Source: Verrucomicrobiales bacterium
GTDB lineage: Bacteria > Verrucomicrobiota > Verrucomicrobiia > Verrucomicrobiales > DEV007
Assembly: GCA_029940475.1 (NCBI GenBank)
Contig: JAPYUT010000005.1
Coordinates: 51,745-115,744 of the forward strand
Direction of reading: 5' to 3'
DNA length: 64,000 bases
In this document: positions 54,050 through 63,662 of the stretch, piece after piece
Layout of the letters: each line of letters starts with the position of its first letter
Position numbering within the stretch: the first letter of the stretch is position 1
Program-made: the position numbers and the translations under genes
The notes under the pieces: model-generated
Told to the model about the DNA's origin: nothing
The model's database searches: none
Seen by the model: the letters and a program-made list of their open reading frames with translations, nothing else

Positions 54050-56350
54050 GTGCTGTTTACCGGCACCGTGTACTTTGCTACGTGGATAGCGCGCCTTGAG
54101 ATCAATGCCGAGACGGATGCCTTCATGGAGGAGGAGGATCCCGGGCTGAGGGTTTATTACGAGACGCGTGATGAATGGGGGTGGGACGAATATGTGGTGG
54201 TTTGTGTTACCGCGGACAACTGGTTCACCGGGGAGGGGATTCGTCGCCTCAGGGAAATTGAGGCTGACCTTAAAGCCGTGCCCGGAGTGAGCTCGACGAT
54301 GTCGGTCTTTGAAGTTCCCCTGCTGCGCCAGCATCCCGGAAAGAAGCCGAGCCTGTTGTTTATAAGGCAGGCAATTAAATATCTGGGCGATGAAGACACC
54401 AACCTTGAAGCCGCGCGCATGGAGCTGATGACCCACGGGCTGGCGGCTGGAAACCTCATTTCCGGAAATGGACGCAGCCTTAATTTTTTGGTTTATTTGA
54501 GTGATGAGCAATTTGACGGCGTCTTCAACCCGGTCGTCATCCAGCGCCGCCACGCGATGGTGCGAGGCATCCGTGAGGTTGCGGAAAAGTGGCAGAGAAC
54601 CCTTGATGAACCGGTGCATCTTTCCGGCATACCCCTGATCAATGTCACGCTCTTTGAGAACGTGCGCCATGACCTTGTCGTGTTTGGAGGAGCTTCACTG
54701 TTGTTGTTTTCCCTTGCGCTGCTGTTTTTCTTCCGCCGTGCGCGTTTCGTGTTTATCCCGATTCTCTGCTGCCTCATGCCGGTTGGCCTGATGCTTGGCG
54801 CAATGGCACTCTTTAATATCCCGATTGCGCTGGTGACTTCCAATATGCCGGTCCTGCTTTTCGTGCTGATGCTTCCCTACAACATCTATTTTGTTGAGCG
54901 GTATCGAGAACGCCGCCGCCGCCGTCCCGATGAGGATGGGATGACCAGCACATTGTCCGCCCTGCAAACGATCATGGTGCCGTGCCTGTTTTCCTGCGCG
55001 ACAACGCTGGCGGGCTTCGTGGCACTTGGTACAAGCAGAATCCTGCCGATTCGCGATTTCGGGAGGCTCATGGCCATCGGGATGGCCATCGGGTTTTGTG
55101 TGGTTTTTTTGTTCATTCCCGCGGCGATGCGCAAGCTGCGTGCCCTCAATTTTGAGCGCAATGCGGATGAAGATGACGGGGTTCGTCCTGCCCGCGGGCT
55201 GGTGCGGATTTTTCAAGAGATTGCCCTTGCGCGTCCGGCCCTCGTCATTGTCCTGAGCATTGCCGTGCTGGTGGTATCGGGTTTAGGGGCGCGACAAATC
55301 AGTGCCAACGCCAAGTTCACCAGCTACTTCTGGCCGGAGAGCGAGGTTTACAGGGGCTTAGAGTTTATTGACCAGGAAATGGGGGGTACCACCTGGATCG
55401 AGATCATCCTGAGCTCCGGGGAAAAGAACTTCTTCCGCAAACAGGAGGGGCTGGAGGCGCTGGCGCTCATCGAATCCTATTTCAAAACGATTCCCGAGAC
55501 CGGCAATATCCTTTCCTTAAAAATACTGCGTGATGAAGTGCGTAAGACTTTCTCCCCGCAGTGGTTTCCTCTGCTTTCGGATTCCGCCATCTTTCGCATT
55601 ATCGGCCTCGTTGCGCCCGAGGTTCTGCTGCAGGTCTCCAGGCCGGGTTTTACAACCGTGCGCTCCACTGTGCGCATGAAGGAGACCGCACCATCCCTTG
55701 AGCGTAATCGCATAATTGACGGCCTGCACAGGCATATCAACAGCAACGCTGCCGCCCTCGGCGATCTTGATGTCAAGGTCACCGGCGTGTTTCCGATTTA
55801 CGCTGACCTGCTCAACACGCTGCTCGAAGGGCAGAAACGCTCGTTATTTATAGTACCCCTCGCCGTTTACCTGATGCTGCTGCTGCTTTTTCGCTCGCCG
55901 GTGCTCTCTTTACTGGTATTGATCCCGCAAGCCCTGCCGGTAACCGTATTGCTTGGCATGATGGGCTGGTTTGGGATCCCGCTGGACCTGGTCACGGTGA
56001 TGATTGCATCGATAGCCATAGGTGTGGGGATTGATGCCGCCATTCAATACACCGTACGGTTCCGCGTCGAACTGGAGAGTTGTGGAGATCATCGTGCTGC
56101 CCTGCGGCGGGCACACGGATCCATCGGCAAGGCAATCTGGATTGCCACCTCGATTATCGTGGTAGGCTTCTCGATCCTGGTGTTATCGGAATTTTTCCCC
56201 TCTGTCTGGTTTGGCCTGTTTACCGCGCTGGCGATGGTGATCAGTCAACTCGCCACATTGACGTTGTTGCCGAGCTTGTTCCTGGTCACCGGTTATCCCA
56301 GGTTGAAGTCCGCTTGCGGGGCAAATAAAAGACCTGTCGGTGCAGGGTAA
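54050..56350 (+). CDS. RND/MMPL-type transporter (HpnN-like); true N-terminus probably upstream
   Basis: At least 766 residues. The first hydrophobic helix is cut by the GTG at 54050: the same frame before it reads ITFYRTFIARAWWLIILVLF, a natural RND N-terminus, but it contains no ATG, GTG or TTG and has a stop at 53984. The start may be an unusual ATC at 53999 or a frameshift in a T5 run near 54004. After the first periplasmic loop (to about residue 210) come two membrane bundles with sterol-sensing-like helices, and a second long loop. It has the two-fold symmetry of RND efflux or lipid exporters such as HpnN. No fusion or outer-membrane partner genes are nearby. The substrate is unknown. 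Confidence 0.85.
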   Translation: MLFTGTVYFATWIARLEINAETDAFMEEEDPGLRVYYETRDEWGWDEYVVVCVTADNWFTGEGIRRLREIEADLKAVPGVSSTMSVFEVPLLRQHPGKKPSLLFIRQAIKYLGDEDTNLEAARMELMTHGLAAGNLISGNGRSLNFLVYLSDEQFDGVFNPVVIQRRHAMVRGIREVAEKWQRTLDEPVHLSGIPLINVTLFENVRHDLVVFGGASLLLFSLALLFFFRRARFVFIPILCCLMPVGLMLGAMALFNIPIALVTSNMPVLLFVLMLPYNIYFVERYRERRRRRPDEDGMTSTLSALQTIMVPCLFSCATTLAGFVALGTSRILPIRDFGRLMAIGMAIGFCVVFLFIPAAMRKLRALNFERNADEDDGVRPARGLVRIFQEIALARPALVIVLSIAVLVVSGLGARQISANAKFTSYFWPESEVYRGLEFIDQEMGGTTWIEIILSSGEKNFFRKQEGLEALALIESYFKTIPETGNILSLKILRDEVRKTFSPQWFPLLSDSAIFRIIGLVAPEVLLQVSRPGFTTVRSTVRMKETAPSLERNRIIDGLHRHINSNAAALGDLDVKVTGVFPIYADLLNTLLEGQKRSLFIVPLAVYLMLLLLFRSPVLSLLVLIPQALPVTVLLGMMGWFGIPLDLVTVMIASIAIGVGIDAAIQYTVRFRVELESCGDHRAALRRAHGSIGKAIWIATSIIVVGFSILVLSEFFPSVWFGLFTALAMVISQLATLTLLPSLFLVTGYPRLKSACGANKRPVGAG

Positions 56351-56522
56351 TACCGCGCAGCGGATGAACATTTTCACCATTAAAGGCACGGGGAGAAAGC
56401 TAATGGGCGGATGGTTGATGCTCCCGGGATAAATTGGATCTCCATTTCGGGGGGGCACCAACATCAATTTAAACAATAATTAAATTTATATTATTGATTT
56501 CCTTGGCATACATAAAACAGAC

Positions 56523-56528
56523 TATAAT
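56523..56528 (+). promoter_or_regulatory. Perfect TATAAT six bases before ATG 56535
   Basis: The box predicts a transcription start at the ATG itself. A TTGGCA lies 14 bases upstream, which is too close for a standard -35. There is no Shine-Dalgarno. A leaderless transcript is likely. Confidence 0.5.
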
Positions 56529-56534
56529 AATGGT

Positions 56535-57527
56535 ATGAAAGTATTTTACCCGGGCCCATGCTTGATAGCCGTGGTGTTAGCACTGTGGTTTTCCGGCATT
56601 AATTTGTCAGCTGCCGAGCCGGCAAAGCCCAATCATAAAGCACTTACCTTTGTATACATCCATGGCTTTGGAGGAGAGAAGCGATCACCGCAGTTTTGCA
56701 AAAACATGCGTGAATTTCTCAATGCCGCCGGCGATGAATCCCGGGTGGTGAATTACCGCTGGGACTCGGTAAAGGTGGATCCGCTACGTGCCGGGGCATC
56801 ATGGAAGAGTTCACAGAAGCGTGCTGATCAGGAAGCGCAGCGGTTCAGAAAAGACATTATCGATCATCTTGAAAGCCGGCAGTCACCCTATGTCCTCGTG
56901 GGATTCAGTGTTGGTTCACGGGTTATCCTGAGGGCAATGGAGGATATCGATTATCCCCTCAAAAATCTTGCCGGGATCTATTTCCTGGGCTCCGCGATGA
57001 CCAGGGACACCACTTTGGCCGACAGCGCAGCGTTGCCGGCAGGCATGAAGATCATCAACTACCATTCCCCTTTGCGCGATACGGTCCACAGTGCGGCCTT
57101 TAACTTCATGAGTGAAATCCCGGCAGGCGGCCAAGTGGGCTTTGATGACGCTGCAGTGTTTGAAAACCGCCGCGTATCCTGTGCCCATACGCATAAAGGA
57201 GTTGGCGTGCACATTGATTACTCGGGGCTTGCCGGGGCAATTGCCTCTCTAGAGCTATACAGGAGGGGGGTTCGAATCCCCGGCAGGACAAAGTTCAATG
57301 TAGTCACGCGCGTGGCTGAGGGCAGCATGTGGTGGAACAAGATATTAAATGTCCGTGTGTTACTGGATAAGGGCCCCGCAATTATTGAGATCGAGCAACA
57401 TAATATGCGGCCCGGGTATTTTCGGGCCTTGCGCATCAGTGCCGGCGGCAACCGCACCCGCATTGTCCGCGGCGAAAACCTGCATGCGATCCTTGAGGAA
57501 CTTGGGGTTGAATGCAATGGCGCGTGA
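56535..57527 (+). CDS. Secreted alpha/beta-hydrolase-like protein
   Basis: The 330-residue protein has a signal peptide (residues 1-27) and an alpha/beta-hydrolase core. YIHGFGGEKR forms the oxyanion region, and LVGFSVGSR holds the nucleophile Ser125. A later NYHSPLRDTV may carry the acid, and the histidine may be in CAHTHKGVG. The last 90 residues are beta-rich. It resembles the DUF726/lipase-like or 'alpha/beta hydrolase of unknown function' proteins. The substrate is unknown. It is preceded by a perfect -10 box that predicts a leaderless message. Confidence 0.75.
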   Translation: MKVFYPGPCLIAVVLALWFSGINLSAAEPAKPNHKALTFVYIHGFGGEKRSPQFCKNMREFLNAAGDESRVVNYRWDSVKVDPLRAGASWKSSQKRADQEAQRFRKDIIDHLESRQSPYVLVGFSVGSRVILRAMEDIDYPLKNLAGIYFLGSAMTRDTTLADSAALPAGMKIINYHSPLRDTVHSAAFNFMSEIPAGGQVGFDDAAVFENRRVSCAHTHKGVGVHIDYSGLAGAIASLELYRRGVRIPGRTKFNVVTRVAEGSMWWNKILNVRVLLDKGPAIIEIEQHNMRPGYFRALRISAGGNRTRIVRGENLHAILEELGVECNGA

Positions 57528-57540
57528 CGCCTCGTGTCTT

Positions 57541-60500
57541 TTACTCGATGACGCGCACCCGGTAAAAGACAGTCCTTGCCCCGGGCGGCACATTGCTGTC
57601 ACTGAAGCTGGCAGTTGCGCCGGTGCCGATTGTGCCATCATCCAGCTCCTGCCAATTAAAGGTGCCTTGGCTTAAAGCGCGGTCGACTGCGTATGTGAAT
57701 CCAGGCTGTGTATTCCAGACAATCTCGATATTGGTGTCCGCATTGCGGGTTATGGAGATAATTTCAAAAGGCACGCTGCCCGGGCCACCACCCTGAAAGA
57801 GCGCGCCACGGTAGAACGCCAGGCCCCAGCGGAAGTCGATCGCAACATTTACCGGGGCAATGCCTGTTAGCGCTTCATTTGCACCGGCAGCAGCCAGGTT
57901 GTCGCTGGCAGCCCCGAAGGTTGCACCGTTGCTGCCGGTCCAGTCCCCACCGAGCGCAGCGGACTCACTGCCTGCTTCGGCACCATCAATGAAGAGGAAA
58001 ATTTTGGACAGGAGATTTTCATCTTCCACTTGGTAGCTGAAGATGATGTCCAGTGGCCCGGCAGCAAGGTCTGCGGCTGACAGGGCATAACGGATCGTGG
58101 CAACGGTGTTTCCACCGTCACCGGCAGCACGAAGGACAAGCTCACTACCTGCCTCATAGACCAGGGAGAGGCCAACTGTTGCGCCCCCGGTTTCGAAAAT
58201 AACTTCACGCTGACCGTCGGGTTTCTCCGAGAAGTCGGCCCATAGACGGAAACTTGCGTCCTCGGTATCGGCTCCCGGGAACAGGGATTCCATGGAGGTA
58301 AAGCTTTCCGCAATGTGACGGGAACCGGCGGGCACGGCAACGGCATCGGCCGGGGGCAGGCTGGCGGCATTGCTTGGATTGGAGCCGGCCGCGATTTCAA
58401 ACACGTCCCAAAAGCTGTCTTGATCGGAATCAACCAGGGTGGGATTGCTGGCGGGGTTGCCATTGACCTCTTCGCCGTCCGTCAATAAGTCCCCGTCAGT
58501 GTCGGCTTTATTAGGGTCAGTTGCGGGCACGGCGTTCAGTTCGGCATCATCAGAAAGGGTGTCACCATCAGTGTCGGCTTTGGTGGGGTTGGTGCCGGCA
58601 ATGAGTTCCGCGGCGTTATCCAGCCCGTCCCCGTCGCCATTGTCGGTCGAGTTTTGACCTGCTATGTCCGGGAAGAACGCCAGCTCCCAGAAATCAGGCA
58701 GCCCGTCGAGGTCGCTATCACCTTTCGGGACTTCCACTACCTTGCGCTCGAAGGTTGCCTGCACCTCGGCGGCGCTTAGTGCACGATCATAGATGTTCAG
58801 CAGGTGGATGCTGCCCTTGAATGAGGTCACATCCCCGGGGATGCCTGCGGCAGTTCCCCCAAGCGCGCCTGCGGCTGAGCCACCGAAGCCTGACCACACA
58901 AAGAGGCTTGCCCGCTCGATCGAGGGACCAAGGGCGCCGTCCGCTCCGATGTTTATATCACCGCCGGCAGCACCCTTGGCGTAGAGCGCAGCACGGCCAT
59001 TTACCGCATCCAGTGTTGCAGTAATCTGCACTGCGTCTGCCGTGGCGTTCAGCTGTGAGGTTGGCAGCGAGATATCAATGGTGGTGCTGCCGCCGGTGCT
59101 GTGCAGCAGGCGGATATCGCTTTGACTGATCAGCAGACTGGTGCCGTTCCCGGGGGAACCGGTCTCGAAAATCACCTGCGGGCGTTCGTCGAGCAGTGCG
59201 ACGCTGATCCACACCTCGAAACTGGCGGGCATCACCGGGAAACCATCACCCGCATCACCGCCGGTATTGGCATCCTGATTTACGCGGTCAATGGCTGCGG
59301 TGAACGCCGTGTTAGGCGTGGTGATTGCGGTGACCAGCCTGCCGCCGGTCATGTCGATGTTAGTGGAACCAACGCTATCAAGCAGCGCACCGCTTGTCTG
59401 CCCGGGAAGGGCCGGGTCGAAGCGGTTGACAAGCGCCGAGTCAATGGCATCAACGGTGACGACAAGGCTGGCTTCCACAGAACCACTGCCATTGGCAGCG
59501 GTGAGTGTGTATTGGGTTGTCACAGTCGGCGCCACCGCGGCGGTTCCGCTGGCAGCAGCGACCCCGGGCAGCGGGGCAATGCTTACCGTGTCAGCCCCGG
59601 AGACGTCCCATGCCAGTGTCGTGTTTTCAGCCGGGGCGATCAGCTCATCGGAGACAGTGAAGCTGTTGATGACCGGCAACTCGTCGACCACCACTGTTGC
59701 CTCCCGGGTCACCACGACCCCATCGAGTTCAGCACTCAGTGTATAGGTTGTCGTCTGGCTTGGCGTGATGTCGATGGTGGTCAGGGTGCTTACATCCATT
59801 TCGCCCGGGTTCAGCGTTAATGTTTCAAAGTTACCTGCCGTCCACGCCAGGCTGCTGGCTTGTCCCTGCGAGAGGGAGTCCGGATTGGCGGTAAAGGTGT
59901 TAATTATTGGGCGGTCCTCATCGGAGACAAGGCTCACGCGTACTTCGTCGCTGGAGCCTGAACCGTAATCAATATCGAGTGAATAACCCTGATGGTTCAC
60001 GAATGAGATACCCTGGGCGAATTGCCCGGCGAGCACCGTGTAGTTGAGTATTACCCAGGAGTCATTAATCGCAAAGTCGCCGGTAAGGGTGATTTCAAGG
60101 TTGGCCAAGGGATCGAGGGTGAGTTGCAACCCGATTGTGTTGGAGCGTGAGATAGTACCGACATCAGGCCCGTCGATCGCGTAGGACAGTGTGCCGTTTG
60201 CCCCGACCACGGAGGGGTTGTTGCTGTTGAATTTATTGCAGATGCCATCAGGCATCATTTGCAGGGTTCCGTTGATGATCTCCATGAACTTGTAAATCTG
60301 CAGTTCCCCGGACACGATGACTGTGCCGATGCCCCCGAAGTTGTCCCCCACGGCAAGGCGCATGTTGGCGCCCTGCGACCGGTATGTCGCTCCCCGGTTT
60401 ACCTCCAGCGTGCCGTTGCCGCCGTTGAGACCGACCCAGATGCCGGCAGCACCGCCGTGTGCACCGGAAAGGGTTCCCCCGGATACGGTTAATTTTCCGC

Positions 60501-60735
60501 TTGCTGTATCGCCAATGTTTACCCTGCTGGGGTTTAATGCCTGTGCGGCAACGGTATTTTCATTGATAATGCATTCACCGTTTACCGTGGCCGTTGACCC
60601 GTCACCGGGAATGCCCAAGTCCCAAAATCCGTCATCAAGCCAGTTAGCGGAACCGGTGAAGGTCGATTGCGCAAACGCGGCAGAGGGCAGCAGGAGGGCG
60701 AGGCAGGCGAGATGGGCAAGTGATCTTATAGACAT
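57541..60735 (-). CDS. Large surface protein: autotransporter-like repeats, Ig-like, LamG and thrombospondin type 3 repeats
   Basis: ATG at 60735 gives 1064 residues with a signal peptide ending AFAQS. The N-terminal part has autotransporter-like G-x-L-x-V repeats (GKLTVSGGTLSG, GTLEVNRGATY, GTVIVSGELQIY). Next come two Ig-like segments (from about 280, INSFTVSDELIAPAENTTLAWDVSGADTVSI). A LamG-like domain follows at about 450-660 (LHLLNIYDRALSAAEVQATF). Then come four thrombospondin type 3 calcium repeats (DSDLDGLPDFWE, DTDGDTLSDDAEL, DTDGDLLTDGEE, DSDQDSFWDVFE), a second LamG-like region, and a beta tail with a FTYAVDRAL segment. There is no sortase or PEP-CTERM motif. Adhesion or polymer binding is the likely role. 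Confidence 0.85.
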   Translation of the reverse strand: MSIRSLAHLACLALLLPSAAFAQSTFTGSANWLDDGFWDLGIPGDGSTATVNGECIINENTVAAQALNPSRVNIGDTASGKLTVSGGTLSGAHGGAAGIWVGLNGGNGTLEVNRGATYRSQGANMRLAVGDNFGGIGTVIVSGELQIYKFMEIINGTLQMMPDGICNKFNSNNPSVVGANGTLSYAIDGPDVGTISRSNTIGLQLTLDPLANLEITLTGDFAINDSWVILNYTVLAGQFAQGISFVNHQGYSLDIDYGSGSSDEVRVSLVSDEDRPIINTFTANPDSLSQGQASSLAWTAGNFETLTLNPGEMDVSTLTTIDITPSQTTTYTLSAELDGVVVTREATVVVDELPVINSFTVSDELIAPAENTTLAWDVSGADTVSIAPLPGVAAASGTAAVAPTVTTQYTLTAANGSGSVEASLVVTVDAIDSALVNRFDPALPGQTSGALLDSVGSTNIDMTGGRLVTAITTPNTAFTAAIDRVNQDANTGGDAGDGFPVMPASFEVWISVALLDERPQVIFETGSPGNGTSLLISQSDIRLLHSTGGSTTIDISLPTSQLNATADAVQITATLDAVNGRAALYAKGAAGGDINIGADGALGPSIERASLFVWSGFGGSAAGALGGTAAGIPGDVTSFKGSIHLLNIYDRALSAAEVQATFERKVVEVPKGDSDLDGLPDFWELAFFPDIAGQNSTDNGDGDGLDNAAELIAGTNPTKADTDGDTLSDDAELNAVPATDPNKADTDGDLLTDGEEVNGNPASNPTLVDSDQDSFWDVFEIAAGSNPSNAASLPPADAVAVPAGSRHIAESFTSMESLFPGADTEDASFRLWADFSEKPDGQREVIFETGGATVGLSLVYEAGSELVLRAAGDGGNTVATIRYALSAADLAAGPLDIIFSYQVEDENLLSKIFLFIDGAEAGSESAALGGDWTGSNGATFGAASDNLAAAGANEALTGIAPVNVAIDFRWGLAFYRGALFQGGGPGSVPFEIISITRNADTNIEIVWNTQPGFTYAVDRALSQGTFNWQELDDGTIGTGATASFSDSNVPPGARTVFYRVRVIE

Positions 60736-60933
60736 ACGAATTTTAGTCGGGAACATCTGCCGAGTAGAACATCTGCCGGCATTATCAGCAATGATTTTTA
60801 TGGCTTGCCGGCTGTCGGATCAATCCAGATTCGCCTTTTTTTAAGGTGGCGGACAGCCGCAAGCCCGCGGGTTTTAACCGGGGAGCCTGCAACTGGAGAG
60901 AACGAAACCTTCCCTTTTTCCCGGGGGTTCGCC

Positions 60934-62418
60934 ATGATACCTGCCACAATGCCGATCAAGCTCACCACCAAGACACCCGCCTCTCCCCTCACCAAGACCG
61001 ATTTACTGATCATTTTTGGCAAGAAAGGCAGGAAAATTAAATTGCCCAAGGGCGTCAGGATACCGGCAAATGCCATCGAGTCCTTTGCCGGCAAAGAGCG
61101 GGAAGTGTGGATTACCGATGCGCTAAAGGGAGCGGCTAAACGCGTCTTGCTTCTGGGTCTTGGTAAAGGCAGGGCTATCAGCGGGGAATTGTTTCGGCGT
61201 ACTGCCGCCATGGCGGTAAAGACGGCGGAGCAAACAGGTTGCCGTTCGGCATCGGTTTGGATTGACCTGTCACTTGGTCATCGGGCTGCGGGGTTTGGGC
61301 AGGCGCTTGCCGAAGGGGCGTTAATGGGTTCATATCGGCTATCCGATTTTAAAAGCAGGGCGCAACCCGCGGCATTAAAGCGTATTTCTGTGTATGGAGA
61401 CAGGGCGTTCAATGCCGGCGTCCGTCGCGGGGAGGCCATTGGTGCCGCCAATATCCTGGCGCGGCGCTTGCAGGACACGCCGGCTAACAGGATGCGCCCG
61501 CGCGATCTCGTGCGCGAGGCGCGCAATTTGGCAGGTGCCTCTGCGCGGATCTCTATCCTGGTGCATGACGAGAAAGCCATGGCGCGCTTGAAGATGGGAT
61601 CGCTATTGTCGGTGTCGCGGGGTTCCGCGGAGCCCGCCTACCTGATTCACCTGGTCTACAAACCCTCAAAGAAGGCGCGCGGGAAAATCTGCCTGGTGGG
61701 CAAGGGCCTGACTTTTGATTCCGGCGGCATAAGCCTCAAGTCCTCAGCAAAGATGCACGAGATGAAATATGATATGTCCGGGGGCGCCGCTGTGCTGGGT
61801 GTTTTCCAGGCATTGGCGGCATTGCGCCCGGATATTGAGGTTCACGGCCTGGTCCCTACTTCGGAAAATCTTCCCGATGGACTGGCCAATAAACCCGGGG
61901 ACGTGGTCAAGGCCTGTAACGGGTTGATCATTGAGGTGCTTAACACTGATGCGGAAGGCCGGCTGATCCTGGCAGATGCACTTGCCTATGCAGCGAAGAA
62001 AATCAAGCCTGACGCGATGATTGACTTGGCAACGCTTACCGGAGCCGTGGTTGTTGCGCTGGGACATGAGCTGAGCGGGGTGATGGGCAATAACCGGGCA
62101 CTTCTCGATGAGCTGGTTGCTTCCGGCGAGGCAACCGGTGAACAGGTGTGGCCGCTGCCGATCCTGGAATACCACAAGCAGGACATGCAGGGATCGGTAG
62201 GTGACCTGCGCAACATAAGCAGTCCTGAAACAGGTGCGGGTTCCTGCACGGCAGGCGCGTTTCTCTCCTATTTTGTGGACGATATCCCGTGGGCGCATAT
62301 CGACATTGCGGGGAGTGCATGGGGCGCCGGGGATCGGGATTATCAGGGCGGCAGCGTTGGCACGGGCGTGGGCGTTCGCTTATTGGTGGACTATCTTGAG
62401 AACTGCCAGGGGGGCTAG
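60934..62418 (+). CDS. pepA: Leucyl aminopeptidase (M17)
   Basis: ATG at 60934 (or 60949) gives about 490 residues; the frame is open upstream to 60805, but that part has no homology-like features. The catalytic domain is complete: GKGLTFDSGGISLKSSAKM (Lys and Asp zinc ligands), MKYDMSGGAAV, and NTDAEGRLILADALAYA (Asp, Glu and the catalytic Arg). It cleaves N-terminal Leu and other residues, in the cytoplasm, as a hexamer in the family. It ends four bases inside the convergent aminotransferase gene. Confidence 0.93.
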   Translation: MIPATMPIKLTTKTPASPLTKTDLLIIFGKKGRKIKLPKGVRIPANAIESFAGKEREVWITDALKGAAKRVLLLGLGKGRAISGELFRRTAAMAVKTAEQTGCRSASVWIDLSLGHRAAGFGQALAEGALMGSYRLSDFKSRAQPAALKRISVYGDRAFNAGVRRGEAIGAANILARRLQDTPANRMRPRDLVREARNLAGASARISILVHDEKAMARLKMGSLLSVSRGSAEPAYLIHLVYKPSKKARGKICLVGKGLTFDSGGISLKSSAKMHEMKYDMSGGAAVLGVFQALAALRPDIEVHGLVPTSENLPDGLANKPGDVVKACNGLIIEVLNTDAEGRLILADALAYAAKKIKPDAMIDLATLTGAVVVALGHELSGVMGNNRALLDELVASGEATGEQVWPLPILEYHKQDMQGSVGDLRNISSPETGAGSCTAGAFLSYFVDDIPWAHIDIAGSAWGAGDRDYQGGSVGTGVGVRLLVDYLENCQGG

Positions 62419-63545
62419 AGTATCTCCGTCAAGGCGGTCGCGAGGCGATTGATATCGTCCTCGGTATTGTATGCCTGCAGCGATACCCGGAATAAAGTTC
62501 CCTGGGGGGCAGTGAAAACAGGTAACTCGACCTGATATTCATTAAACAGGCGGGAATGCAGAGTGGAATAATCTCCCTCCGGCAAGAGAAAAGAGGCCAT
62601 TTGCGGGGCCCGGATTGCCGCAGAGCCGTAGATATCCGGTCGGCCGGTGATCTTGAGCAGGGTGGAGGATGCTTTATTGAGTAATCGGCTGCAACCGGGA
62701 ATGATCACTTTAAACCAGTCGTGCTTAGCCAGGAACGCAATGGCATCGGCCACGGCAAGAGTCGCCGAGATGTCGGAAGTGCCCTGCCATTCATTCTCAA
62801 GAAGCAAGGCCGTGGATCCTTTCGAGATATTTCCCCAGCTCACGATTGGTGGCCGTATATGATCGGTCCACCTGCCGGCGGCATGAACAAAAGCGGCACC
62901 TTTCGGTGAGAGCAGCCATTTGTGACAGTTGCCAACATAGAAGTCGGCATTCAACTTGCCGATCTCTAGAGGCAATTGACCTGGGGCATGGGCACCGTCA
63001 ATGACAGAGATGGCCCCGGCATCGGCAGCCAGACTTACCAGTTGTTCAACCGGGAAGCATAGCGAAGAACCCGAGGTGATGTGGGAGAAGGTCAAAACAC
63101 GAACCGAAGAATCCATCTGTTCAGATACGGCTTTGATCAGGTCTTGCCCGGAGGAGACCGGCAGGGGTATCTGGACACGCTTGAGCGTGGCACCGGTTTC
63201 CGAACAGATTGCCTGCCACATCCGGTCAACGGCGCCATATTCGTGATCTGTGGTCAACACGGTGTCCCCGGCACCAATTGGCAGCGAGCGCGCGACAAGG
63301 TTCATGCCGTAAGTTGCGTTGCGGACAAAGGCGATCTCGTCGGCATCACAGCCCAGGAATTGGGCAAGGCCGACCCTTGCCAAGTGGATCTTTTCCGGGA
63401 AATGCCGCTGCAGGGCGTCTACCGGCTCGAGCTCGAGTTCACGCTGGTAGCGCTGGTATGCAGCAAATACCGGGCGGGGGCAGGCGCCGAATGAGCCGTG
63501 GTTGAGGTAAGTTATCCCGGGATTCAGGAGAAATTCCGATTTCAA
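62415..63545 (-). CDS. Class V aminotransferase (isopenicillin-N-epimerase/cysteine desulfurase-like)
   Basis: The 376-residue PLP enzyme has the opening YLNHGSFGACPRPV, the acidic residue Asp183 in VIDGAHAPGQLPL, and the Schiff-base lysine Lys209 in FYVGNCHKWLLSPKGAAF. Fold type I class V members include isopenicillin-N epimerase-like and cysteine-desulfurase-like enzymes. HKWLLSPKG is closest in style to the epimerase-like group. The reaction cannot be read from the sequence. It overlaps the convergent pepA stop by four bases and starts at ATG 63545. Confidence 0.87.
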   Translation of the reverse strand: MKSEFLLNPGITYLNHGSFGACPRPVFAAYQRYQRELELEPVDALQRHFPEKIHLARVGLAQFLGCDADEIAFVRNATYGMNLVARSLPIGAGDTVLTTDHEYGAVDRMWQAICSETGATLKRVQIPLPVSSGQDLIKAVSEQMDSSVRVLTFSHITSGSSLCFPVEQLVSLAADAGAISVIDGAHAPGQLPLEIGKLNADFYVGNCHKWLLSPKGAAFVHAAGRWTDHIRPPIVSWGNISKGSTALLLENEWQGTSDISATLAVADAIAFLAKHDWFKVIIPGCSRLLNKASSTLLKITGRPDIYGSAAIRAPQMASFLLPEGDYSTLHSRLFNEYQVELPVFTAPQGTLFRVSLQAYNTEDDINRLATALTEIL

Positions 63546-63662
63546 TATGAAAGGGATGATTACAGTGGGTTCTCCGGCGCGGGGAAACCCGCGCGGCCTG
63601 GCATGTGTCTTGGCGTTTCTCCGGTAATACGTGCTGCAGGCGTGCAGCCTTTGGCTGCAACG

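Noticed and set aside
57261..57292. tRNA T-arm-like sequence (GGGGTTCGAATCCCC) inside the alpha/beta-hydrolase gene
   Set aside because: No matching acceptor, D or anticodon arms are found at tRNA distances on either strand, and the protein sequence through this point looks natural. It is treated as chance.
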